From Nageia nagi (Eukaryota; Pinophyta): a DNA stretch of 64,000 nucleotides. Below, one piece after another: positions 35,561 through 44,988 of the stretch. Both the position numbers and the translations under genes were made by a program. Below the pieces are notes generated by a model. It saw nothing but the letters and a program-made list of their open reading frames with translations, was not told the origin of the DNA and made no database searches. How positions within the stretch are numbered: position 1 is the first letter of the stretch; every line of letters begins with the position of its first letter. The stretch lies in NCBI GenBank assembly GCA_050084985.1, contig JBITNC010000001.1:189410001-189474000 (forward strand), read 5' to 3'.

Positions 35561-36330
35561 TGAGGTTGGATACTAGCATTATGGGGCATCACTTGACTTT
35601 AAAACTTGATGTGAAACCTATTAAATAAAAACCACACCACATGCATTTTGGAAAGGTATTATTGGTTAAGGTAGAGCTACAAAATATGTTGGACTCCAAA
35701 TTTATAGAGGAAATTGCTTATCTAGAGTGGGTTTCCAATCTAGTAATAGTTCCCAAACTAGATGGTAGAATCAAGATTTGTAAAAATTTCAAAGTTGTGA
35801 ATAAATTTTATCCTAAGGATGATTTCCCATTGCCCAACATTGATTCATTATTTGACAACATGGTGGATCATGAAATGTTTTCATGTATAGATAGATTTTC
35901 TAGGTACAATCAAATCATGATCATGGAAGAGGATAGGCATAAAATAGCATTCACCACTCCATGGGGGACCTATTGTTAAAGGGTGATTCCATTTGGTCTT
36001 AAGAATGCAAGAACAATTTATCAAAGGGCCATGAATTACATTATTCATGACTATATGCATGAAATAGTTGAGGATTATGCGGATGAATTGATTGTGAAAA
36101 CCAAAATATGTGATACTCATCTTGTCGTAGTATGCAATTTCTTGGATAAATTACTAGAATACAATGTCAAACTCAATCCCAAGAAGTGTTTTTTTGGTGT
36201 TCTTTTAGGTAAATTATTAGGGTTCATTGTATCTAAGAGAGGCATTGAGATTGATCCTAACAAGGTCCAAGCTATTAATGAAATGCCTCCTTTGAATAAT
36301 TTAAAATAGCTACAAAGTTTATAGGGTAAG
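35561..36330 (+). pseudogene. RT of element D, catalytic pair damaged
   Basis: Readable RT: VELQNMLDSKFIEEIAYLEW, LVIVPKLDGRIKIC, VVNKFYPKDDFPLPNIDSLF, FSCIDRFSRYNQI, HKIAFTTPWGTYC (then TAA), PFGLKNARTIYQRAM, VEDYADELIVKT, LNPKKCFFGVLLGKLLGF and SKRGIEIDPNKVQAI. Motif C is Y-A-D-E at 36076-36087 instead of Y-x-D-D, so the second catalytic Asp is lost (GAT to GAA, a transversion). In both B and D, RT is followed by RNH. Confidence 0.88.
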
Positions 36331-37215
36331 ATTTAGTCTATTGAGATATTCATAACATAGTTATCTAATAAATATTGACCATTCAATAAATTGCTAAAAA
36401 AGAATATTAACTTTTTTGGGATTTAAAATGTTAGTATGCCTTTGATGCAATCAAGAAGTATATTATGCATCCTCCCATTCTTATTCCTCTTATTATAGGA
36501 GTGCCATTTCACTTATACATTTCTACCAATGACTTTGATTTGGGCTTGATGGTGTCCAACATAATGAAGCAAAGAGAGAGCAAGCCATATACTACCTAAG
36601 TCTTACTCTAGTGATATATGAGACTAGATATGCACATCTTAAAGAAATGGATCATGTTTCTTATTGAGTTTGAATTTGAGTTTATTAATAAAAAATATAT
36701 CTAGGGTCAATTCATATCTGATCAATTTATAGAAGCTCCCCAACAAAATGACATTCCTCTATACATTGAGTTGTTAGATAACAATTTGTTTGGTATTTTT
36801 GAAATTGAGGAGGCTATAGAATAAGAGGATTTTGATATGATAATGTATTTTTATGGATTTGAATGTCAAAAAGGGGGAAAAGCCAAGGTAGTGTTAAAAT
36901 GCCATAGGATGTTCCCATGCTTGTATCTATTAAACTATCCTTTGAGTGCATGAACAACAATGTTGGGTATGAAGCACTCATTTTAGGGTTGAAATTAGAA
37001 ATAGAGATGAAGTATGAGCATCTCAAGATATATGGTGAATCTTTGCTAATTGTTAACCAAATCAAGGGTATCTATGTTTGTAACTAACCTCATCTTAAGT
37101 TGTATAAGGCCATGGTTAATACTTTATTAGAACATTTCAAAGCATGTGATATTGAGGCTACCCCTAGATCCTTAAATAGATTTGTAGATACAATATCATC
37201 TTTGGGATCCTAAAT
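36331..37215 (+). pseudogene. RNase H plus aRNH remnants of element D
   Basis: Scattered over three frames. The RNH part (36.43-36.72 kb) keeps phrases such as PLIIGVPFHLYISTNDFDLG and the tail leading to FISDQFIEAPQQND, which matches the ADYLVDAPLQDD linker of B. The aRNH part (36.83-37.1) keeps GFECQKGGKAKVV, then in another frame YEALILGLKLEIEMKYEHLK and IYGESLLIVNQIKGIY (GDS changed to GES). Same RNH-then-aRNH order as B. Confidence 0.65.
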
Positions 37216-37479
37216 TCCATAAAATCCATTTTGAAGGGTCACACATGTGGAAATTATCACAATGTATAAGTCATTTCTAGATTCACCCTTGTATCATGAG
37301 GTTTTCCCACCATAGGTTAATGAACTCAATGTTATATCCAAGGATTTGTGGTATCACTAGTTCAAGAATTTTCTTGAGTGGAGGATCTTTCTTGCCATAA
37401 TTTCTACCATTGAGAAGCATTAATTAAAAAAAGAAATACATTAAGTACACCATTCTAGGTGTTTTTGATTATAGGAGGG

Positions 37480-37897
37480 GTTATGATGGAGTGCTCCTTC
37501 ATTGTCTAGAGTGGATAGACCAACATATTGCTATGCATAAATATCATGATGATACTTGTGGAGGGTACTTTAGTGGAATTGAAATTACCAAGAGACTAAT
37601 GAGAATGGAATATTCTTGGCCCACTATGGAGAGAGATTGTCAAAACCACATTAAGAAGTGTGTAAAGTATCAACAACATATAAATTTGACATATACACCT
37701 TCTCAACCATTACAACCCATTCAAGCTAAGTGGTCATTCTCTAGATGGGGTTTTGATTTGATTGGCCAATATAACCCACCTTCATCTAAATGATACAAGT
37801 TTACATTACAACCAGTAAATATTTCATAAAGTGGGTAGAATTAGCCCCCATGGGATCCATTAAGGGTCCCAATATTATGAAATTTATAGAGCATAAT
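37480..37897 (+). pseudogene. integrase of element D, N-terminal half (interrupted by element B)
   Basis: LLHCLEWIDQ, HDDTCGGYFSGIEITKRL, YSWPTMERDCQNHIKKCVKY: the HHCC zinc finger with the last Cys changed to Tyr. Then LQPIQAKWSFSRWGFDLIGQ, in which the first catalytic Asp is kept. After a stop, the frame enters MKFIEHN and ends at the TSD ATAAT, where element B begins. Confidence 0.82.
37893..37897. repeat. target-site duplication of element B (left copy)
   Basis: ATAAT directly before the LTR end at 37898; the identical 5 bp follow the other LTR at 54817-54821. Confidence 0.93.
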
Positions 37898-38733
37898 TGT
37901 TGCAGTGAAAATGGAGCTGGAATGTAGAATAACATACAATAAAATTATTCTTCAATCTTCACTGAACCTCAAATAATATGAAATAGATATACATGTTGTT
38001 ATTGCAAATTGATATTGATATTCAGTTCAAACTACAATATGCCCTTAGAAGGGACTTTTTACAAATGCCATTGCCAAAATAAGAATGTTAGATCTTCATT
38101 GTTTTTTGGATTTGCTTGCCTCTCTCCTTGATGTGAACAACCTGTAAATCCTACACACATGCAAGAGACAATAACATCAAAGCATCTATGTATGATAATT
38201 TATTAAATTGAAACTAGCATAAAATAATAAAAGGTATGAGATCACAAGATTTTGGTAGCATTACCCTACTTCAAACTTGGGTTCAAATTGGGTCTCTTTA
38301 ATTGATCTATTAGCTTGTATTTATAGATTTTTAGGTGAGACATTCCAATGCGGGTAAGGGGAAATGAAAAGCCACTGTAGGTTGTAACTGACCCCCCTCT
38401 AGCCACATCATCTTGGAAGAATGAATCATTTCAGCTTCCTTTTGGTTTTTTGTTCGGCTGTTACAGAATCGCCAATGTTTGTAATGCGAACATCGATGAC
38501 TAGATCAAAACGCCAGCGATTCAAGGCGAATGCCAGTGACTAGTTAACAATATTAAAAATGACCACCTAATAGTCAAATTTTATTGAAAAGGGGTTATAT
38601 GACCACTCGTTTAGCATGTGTTCGATGAGAGATATCTAATAATGGAGTTTTCAAGCTTGTTTGAGGCTTGTATAAAGAGTTATGATTATTTCAATGTTTA
38701 CTTAGTAAAGAGGGACATTTTTAGGTGTCTACA
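37898..38733 (-). repeat. 3' LTR of element B (836 bp)
   Basis: On the minus strand it starts TGTAGACACC at 38733, just after the PPT, and ends CACTGCAACA at 37898. Full-length relative of element A's LTR. The TATA-like box TATAAATACAAG lies at about 38314-38325 (minus). The U3 array of the 20-bp motif is at 38466-38545. Confidence 0.95.
38466..38545 (-). promoter_or_regulatory. 20-bp degenerate motif array in LTR U3 of element B
   Basis: Four units of about 20 bp on the plus strand: AATCGCCAATGTTTGTAATG, GAACATCGATGACTAGATCA, AACGCCAGCGATTCAAGGC and GAATGCCAGTGACTAG. The other B LTR has the same units with CG-to-CA/TG type changes at 54549-54625. The same kind of motif recurs upstream of the antisense PMD gene. 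Enhancer role is inference. Confidence 0.6.
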
Positions 38734-38780
38734 TTTTTCCCCTTTTTGAAATTATCAACCGAAAGCGTGGTTGATGATTT
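38734..38780 (-). promoter_or_regulatory. polypurine tract and adjoining hairpin of element B
   Basis: Minus strand: purine tract CAAAAAGGGGAAAAA abuts the LTR at 38733. Immediately before it are hairpin arms AAATCATCAACC and GGTTGATAATTT with an 8-nt loop. The arrangement is the same as in element A at 6791-6835 but with a different loop. Confidence 0.87.
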
Positions 38781-39220
38781 CAAAAATATAGAGTGGGAAG
38801 CTTTATCGCTTGACTATTTATTGTTGCCTTTTTATGATATTAGTTTTGATTCAATTTCTTAGATAAATCAAATTATGATAAAATGTGTTTTCATCTTACA
38901 TTTGATGTAGTTTAGAAAACAAATTTTAATATACCTCAGAAGTGACTATTTTTGGTATGTGTTAAGCTTGTGTGACAGCTAGATGACATTTCTATTATGT
39001 CATTCTGCATGTCTAAGTGCACATGTACCGTATAAGTCCCCTTTAGTATATGGGTTTTGATGGTGTTGTCTTTTGTCCCGACAATGGGGTTTCAAGATGA
39101 TCTCCTGTAACGACGATACATCTCATTTTATCATTTTTTATTTTCTTGACCAATTTAAGGCTAATCCTGAGAAAATTTTAATGTTCTCATGGCTATTCAC
39201 AAATGTGGCATTTTACTTCC
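38781..39220 (-). other. conserved distal 3' untranslated region of element B
   Basis: Up to about 39115 it matches element A 6420-6790 on the opposite strand. No coding content for B. The last 100 bp diverge from A and lead into the upstream region of the antisense PMD gene. Confidence 0.7.
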
Positions 39221-39314
39221 AATCACTGATGTTTAGTTTTAGTCGTCGATGTTTGTATTTAAGTCATCGGCATTTATTAACAATCGTCGGTGTTCATATT
39301 TAGGTCACCGATTT
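39221..39314 (+). promoter_or_regulatory. 20-bp degenerate tandem motif upstream of antisense PMD gene
   Basis: Five consecutive units of 20-21 bp: AATCACTGATGTTTAGTTTT, AGTCGTCGATGTTTGTATTT, AAGTCATCGGCATTTATTAA, AATCGTCGGTGTTCATATTT and AGGTCACCGATTTTTG. They share the core TCGTCGGTGTTT with the U3 array of the same element. They lie 128 bp before the proposed ATG of the PMD gene. Promoter or insulator function is inference. Confidence 0.6.
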
Positions 39315-39441
39315 TTGAAAAAGAAAAAGTTTTGTCTTTTTCTCATTTGTTCCTTTTTAGCTGTCCCTTTCATTATCTGTCAGGGCCATTTTCTGTTGCT
39401 ATTCTATTGATTTCCAACCGTTGATATTCATCACAATCAAC

Positions 39442-41786
39442 ATGCCTCCACGTAGACACTCTACTGGACGTTCCTGACCTATCCGGGAAGAGGTAGGGTT
39501 TTGGAATAACCTTAATTTCTATTTTTCATTTATAGCTTGTAATTTAACCATGTAATCTCAAAATTGAAACCATGAAGGATGTTTAAAAATTATTTTAGTC
39601 ATTTCCATCGGATAAAATCTGTAGATTAGGCTTTTATTTATGCTTTTTGTAAAAAATTTCTTGATTTTGCCACGATCATCGACCTGAGTTGAGTGGTTAA
39701 TAGAAACACCAACATTTGAAATGCGAATGCTGACAACCGAGTGTTATAGTTTACAAACGCTGGTGTTTCAGTATGAAATACCTTTTTTTTGTGGTAAGCT
39801 GAACTTTTTAACATCATATAGGTTCGAGACATCTTTGAGCCTCGAGGTAGATATCCCTTAATTCTGCAAGAGGGTAGAGCTTTTCTAAGTCCAACTGATC
39901 ATGCCTTTTTTAGGTCCATTGGTTTTGGAGTGGGTCTGCACATGGGCTGCATTCATTGGGAGTATCCATTATTGGCTGCATTATTAGATAGGTGGGATGT
40001 AGTGACCTACACTTTTCATTTTTTGACAAGGGAGATGACCATTACAGTAGAGGATATTCATAGATTATATAGACTCCCTATACATGGACAGAGAATTTTG
40101 CCTATGGTGGATAGGATAGGAGCTTTACCCACCATCTCTTATCTATACGGAGCTGCTCAGGTTGACACTATTATTTTTGAGATTATTTCAAGTGGCATTA
40201 GATATTATCAGTATTGGCTGGAGGATCAGTAGAGGATGATCCATTTTTCATATTTGATGGGTTTGGTACAATGCTATGCTCTCCTTAATACTGGCAGCAG
40301 GAGGTTTCCATGGTCATTATTGCCTATTATTACAGATATGATACGACATGGTACAGTGTATGCTTGGGCACCCACATTATTAGCTTAGATTTATAGGGAG
40401 CTATTCTTTTATTCACAAGGGCATAGGGCCTCTTTATCAGTTACTATCACTTTACAGGTGTGGGCCTATGAGCATATAGCTGTGGCTCATCCTTCGGGAT
40501 TACCAATGCCTAGGTTCGGTAGCCACTTGGATTATGTGGTAGGTATAGTCAAATGGCATGAGGATTATTATATTTTCCCTTTAGATGGAGTCCATCAAGA
40601 TGTGGGCTATTACCACCACATGCTTAGTCACTTGATTCCTGATTAAGTGAGATTCAAACCCTACCGCTCGTATCCTGTATGGAGAGAGCTTGCAGCTGAG
40701 CTTACTAGCATTCGATAGCCATGTGTTTTGAGTGGTCATCGAGTGGATTTTTTGGAGTACTTTCATTTTAAGTGGGTGCATCATCAGTTTGGTTTGGTTC
40801 AGGATGTGCCTACCCCAACAGTACCGTATCAATGTGAGGGCACCATTTTAGCAGAGGGTGTATAGCCACTAGTCTATGCAGAGCCTGATCCTACTTAGGA
40901 GGAGGGACCATTAGAGGATGATATTAGAGAGGATGATGTAGGAGTGTCCAAGGCATTCAAATTCTAGTGGGAAGAGGGAGATGATGGCTTAGAGGGTGGA
41001 TTGGATGGTTGACACGTTCATCAGCACGTCGAGATTGATGCGGAGTTGGGTGCAGTAGTAGGAGGGGGAGAGGTAGATGTGGAGCCTACAAGAGCGGAGG
41101 CTACGAGAGAGGAGGTCATGGTGGATGCTACTGAGGAGTTAGCTCCTAAGGAGGAGGCTATAGGTGTTGGTGAGGGGAGAGCTACCCCAGAGGTTGCGCA
41201 TGGAGTTGAGGAGGCTTCTACTACATAGGTTCCTAGTATTGATACTTTGCTAGGAGACATTTATGAGCTGAGACACCAGCTGGCATAGGTCCACTCACGT
41301 ATGTATAGATACAAGGCTAAGCAAGACTGGTACAAACATGAGAGGGATGAGGCTCATTCCTCTTTACAAGGAGCTCAAGCTCATTAGTTGGGAGCAACCT
41401 CTACTTTTGGAGGTGTTCCTTCAGTTGTCCACCATGGTATCTATCAGTAGCAAGATTTTTACAATAGTTTAGTACAATCATGGCTGACAGGCATTCTAGC
41501 TTTTACTCTAGGGGCTTAGTATCTTATACCTCTAGATAGTTATATACCTATAGACATCTCAACCTATCAGATAGGTAGTAGTGCATGGGGTATGGTTGGA
41601 TCACCAAGCAGGATGCAAAGATCACAAGGTCTGTCTAACAGGAGTGGTACACCTTGGGAATCTCCCATAGGGGTGGTTGGTTCATTTGAGTTGTGTAGAG
41701 CTCAGCATCCGGGTAGTCCTATAGGATCTATAGGCACTACCCCTCTGGGTCAAGGTACCAAAGAGACCAGTAGATGGCAGAGGTGA
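39442..41786 (+). pseudogene. antisense plant-mobile-domain (PMD, MAIN/MAIL-like) gene of element B
   Basis: Runs opposite to gag-pol beside the 3' LTR. Proposed exon 1 is 39442-39492 (MPPRRHSTGRS, TGA, PIREE), with a GAG/GTAGGG donor. The intron ends ATATAG at 39821, and exon 2 from 39822 stays in one frame to a TGA at 41784. PMD landmarks: GLHMGCIHWEYPLLAALLDRWD, split here as GLHMGCIHWEYP and LLAALLDRWD, then FHFLTREMTITVEDIHRLYR, LPIHGQ and VWAYEHIAVAHP. The C-terminal third is acidic (Glu-rich) with a probable coiled coil (DTLLGDIYELRHQLA). Thirteen in-frame stops, eleven of them TAG, but no frameshift in about 1.96 kb. Host PMD proteins act in silencing and genome stability; what element-borne copies do is not established. 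Confidence 0.85.
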
Positions 41787-42346
41787 TTGAGTAGTCCTAG
41801 CAAACAAGGCAATGGTTGGGGTAGTCCTTGAAGATACCCTTTCTCATGATGTTATTTTATATTCTTATGAGGTGATTGGACCCTTGTATTTTATTGTATG
41901 ATTCATAATGTTATGATGACTCTTTGATGGACTGTTATGATGTATATATAGATGGATTGGTCCTTGATTTATGGTACTTGTATGATTCTTGATGCATGAG
42001 CTCTTATTCTATTTAGATGAATGAATGAAATAGGCATGATGTGATGTTATGTAAATCATAATTATCTTTTACTTTTTTGATGATGAATGGATGTTAATGG
42101 TAGATGTAATTAGGGAATGTATGATATATACTTTTGAGGCTATCTTTTTATAATTTTCTAGATGATGATAAAATTTCAACAAATTAATTTGATGATGTTA
42201 ACAATCTCAAACGTAATTTAATAAATACGAATGCACAATGAATTTAATTCATAATTTTAATAAGTTAAGTTATTTGAGGACATATTTTTATTATATTTTC
42301 GCAGAATCAGATGCATCATTTTCTGCCCTTGGCAATTTTACAATAA
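41787..42346. other. element B, downstream of antisense PMD gene: no clear feature
   Basis: AT-rich, with runs of TATGATG-type sequence (41840-42000). Expected to hold the 3' end of the antisense transcript. I see no coding sequence. Confidence 0.35.
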
Positions 42347-42650
42347 ACATAATGACATGACAAACAAGTGACTTATGGATGCATATGAACATTAACTTTA
42401 TCTTGGTTAGGGGAACAATAAAGAATCATTCTTATCCTTTCCAAAGAAAAGCAAATTTAATAATGTTCAAGGGTAATGGATAATAGTTAAAATGACTTGA
42501 CATGACACACTAGTGACTTATGGGTGCATATGAACATTAACTTTATCTTGGTCAGGGGAACAATAAAGAATCATTCTTATCCTTTCCAAAGAAAAGCAAT
42601 TTTAATAATGTTCAAAGATAATGGATAATATTCTTGAAAGGGATGGGTTT
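42347..42650 (-). repeat. tandem duplication, 155-bp unit, in element B 3' region
   Basis: Two near-identical units share ACTTATGG-TGCATATGAAC, ATTAACTTTATCTTGGT, GGGGAACAATAAAGAATCAT and TTAATAATGTTCAA. The anchor ACTTATGG is at 42371 and 42526, giving a period of 155 bp. Another instance of tandem growth in this family's non-coding interval. Confidence 0.9.
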
Positions 42651-42879
42651 AACAAAATGATTCAAATGGTTCTAAACATAAACAAAACACAAATTATGAC
42701 AAAAGATTAGGTGATTTTAGATTAACGACCAAGTTATTATAACATCTACCTTATCTTTCTTTATTTCAAGAACTAATAACCTAAGATGATATCGAACAAT
42801 ATTGTTATATGTTGATAAGAGAATCTATAAACTCTGGTGTGTGTAGTGAGATCCATTTCCCTTCTTAGATCATTTGAGA

Positions 42880-43290
42880 TGAAATATCTTAGAGACATTA
42901 ATAAGCTAGTCTATCCATATGAAATGTATAGAGGTCCATAGGAAAGAAGGTCGCTAACCAAAATGGACATATCGCCACTCATAAGGTATGCCTCATTGCC
43001 AGACAGGCATCCATATCCCTGATGAGGATTAACCCCTCGATCCCGCTACAACCTTGCTCTACTGCCAATCAGGCATCCATAGCCCCAGTAGAGGATATTG
43101 TAATCACCTAAGAATCATTGATAGCAATTCTCTCTCTTCTTTTTTTTTTTGTCATCTCTTCTTCTTCTTTTCTTTTTTTTTTTTATCATCTCTTCTTCTT
43201 CTTTTTTTTTTTTTACTATCAAATGATTCTTGGGTTCGAGATGGAGCGAATAATAGGATAGACACATAACTTTCACTCTCAATGTCTCTT
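42880..43290 (-). other. conserved non-coding block with polypurine hairpin (B copy)
   Basis: Minus strand: arms at 43217-43234 (CCCAAGAATCATTTGATA) and 43107-43123 pair and enclose an almost pure polypurine loop (43127-43214, polypyrimidine on plus). Then 42890-43100 matches element A 2895-3100 closely, with two GGATGCCTG-N-TGGCA mini-hairpins and GGGATCGAGGGGTTAATCC. The loop length differs greatly (about 93 nt here, 50 in A) while the arms are conserved. No coding frame is shared. Confidence 0.72.
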
Positions 43291-43847
43291 AGAATGATTT
43301 CATTCAAATTCTCTTAGAATTTCTTAATGTTGTGAGTGTTTGGAGTTTATGGACTTTCTTTCAAGCATAAACTTTATGTTTTTCTATCATCTATGGTATA
43401 TCATTTCTTTATAAAAGAAAAGACAAAGTGAATGTAGTGATAACAAGGAGATTATTCTAAAATGAACTTTTCACACATTACACATTTATTGGATAATCAC
43501 TTTTACGATGACATGCAACATACATTTACATCATACGCAGGCAGAGCACCCAATTGCCAAGTGACCTCTAGATGTTTCCATCTAGGTAGATTTTATAATT
43601 TTTATGTGTTTTATAGTTTTCAATTTTTTAGGGTTTTATAATTTTTTAATTTTTTTAGGATTTTATAATTTTTTCTAGGGAATCTATTCATGATGCATTC
43701 AAATCGAGTTTGAACTGCATCAGGATTGAATGAACAATGTGTAGAACTAAACAAAAAACTAAAATCCAATACCACTTGATTATGATAGATTTATGGAATA
43801 CAATAATCTAAGTGTTCAGATGTCACAGTCTGTGTGATTAAGATGAT
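43291..43847. other. element B, between conserved block and accessory ORF
   Basis: No gene. At 43600-43680 a short degenerate repeat of TTTTATAATTTTTTAATTTT units occurs. A single TTTAGGG-like string there is not a telomeric array. Confidence 0.4.
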
Positions 43848-44883
43848 TCATTCTCGATATTTTAAAGTCAGATTGTGAGTATAATCAACTATCATTTTAG
43901 GCTTTTCTGTAGGCCACAGGAGATAGAAATATATCATTAAATCATATTCTAAATTAGGAGAACACCATAGTTCAAATGCATCGATACAAACAATAACTTG
44001 AGATCCATTTATTTTGACGTCCCAACCATAGGATTCGTGTGTCATAGAATGTCAAGGCCAATTTTTATTGAATTTCAATAGGCATGGAAAAGATGTTTGA
44101 ATACAAAGGAGTAGGAATGTTACGAATAAATTTCATAGCAAGATCTTTGTCATACCTACTGTCAAATCCAGGAAGATAATTTCCATTATTCTGTACTTTA
44201 TGTTCTTTTGATAATTTTCCAATGATCTCATTTCTAACCCTTATTTGATTTATTGTTGTAAGTTCAGCAATTTGATAAGCTTGCCTTTCTTCCAACTTTC
44301 ATTTTCGAATTATGTGTCACATTTGCATGTGAGAGAATCTATGAACTTTCCTATAGTATTGTTGTGATGTTCTAGGAGGGAAAGCCATAAAAGCATTTGA
44401 AAAGTCATAAATTACCTTTTTATGAGGTAAATAAGGTAAAAGCTCATCCATCCATTCTAGGTTTTTAGTTAATTGTTCAACGCACTTCATCCTAGCTAAA
44501 AGGAGTGAAGGCTCCGTTAATTGACACCTTATGCTGATCCTCGGCATTCCGTAAGGCCATTGTAGACAAAAAGCTGTTATTTCTTGTGATATTTGTTCCA
44601 TATGGGTGAAATAGATTTGTGGGCCTAAATTAACGCAAGCTTCATATCCATAAAAAGTGACTTCCCAACCATTATTCCTACCACAAAACATTTGATATGT
44701 TCTTTCATATTGCTCATCAATAGTCAATCATAAATAGTTTAAGAGATTCAAATCAAATTTATGTTTTAAATACATTAATGCGAAATCATCTGGGTATCTG
44801 GGTGGTGAAAATCATACTCGTGGTTGCACGAAGCTACCTTCAGTAGATTCCTTTGACAGATTCATCCTTTTTGTTTTAATCAT
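43848..44883 (-). pseudogene. sense-strand accessory ORF of element B with duplicated GW-WP domain
   Basis: Starts at ATG 44881-44883 (MIKTKRMNLSKES), about 100 bp after the pol stop, and runs in one frame to 44062. Its in-frame stops before that point are all TGA, at places where CGA (Arg) would fit. A shift near 44060 then leads into the last segment, open to 43848. Two copies of a 47-residue module align without gaps: GWEVTFYGYEACV ... FCLQWPYGMPRI (44530-44670) and GWDVKINGSQVIV ... FYLLWPTEKPKM (43887-44027). Identical spacing holds for G1, W2, V4, G8, V13, F34, L36, W38, P39 and P43. No signal peptide or membrane segment. I do not recognise the family. Confidence 0.7.
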
Positions 44884-44953
44884 TAACACTTGACAAATAT
44901 TAATACTTTTATTTATTTTTTTAACAATAAAATGAAAGAAAACTAATGTACAC

Positions 44954-44954
<1 letters not shown>

Positions 44955-44987
<33 letters not shown>

Positions 44988-44988
44988 G
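44955..44988 (-). repeat. (TAA)n microsatellite at the pol stop codon
   Basis: About eleven TAA triplets on the minus strand. The first is the pol terminator (44984-44986), so the microsatellite reads as a run of stop codons in frame. Confidence 0.9.

Noticed and set aside
41021-41260. Minus-strand Ser/Ala/Thr-rich frame
   Set aside because: Shadow of the Glu-rich tail of the PMD gene on the plus strand.
42890-43100. Conserved block considered as a tRNA-like gene because of GGGATCGAGGGGTTAATCC
   Set aside because: No acceptor stem, anticodon arm or proper B box could be fitted.
43054-43269. Plus-strand frame rich in Phe/Leu/Ser, resembling a membrane segment
   Set aside because: It is the translation of a polypyrimidine tract inside the conserved hairpin block.
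43600-43680. TTTTTAGGG-like strings considered as telomeric repeat
   Set aside because: Only a single TTTAGGG-like unit occurs among AT-rich degenerate repeats.
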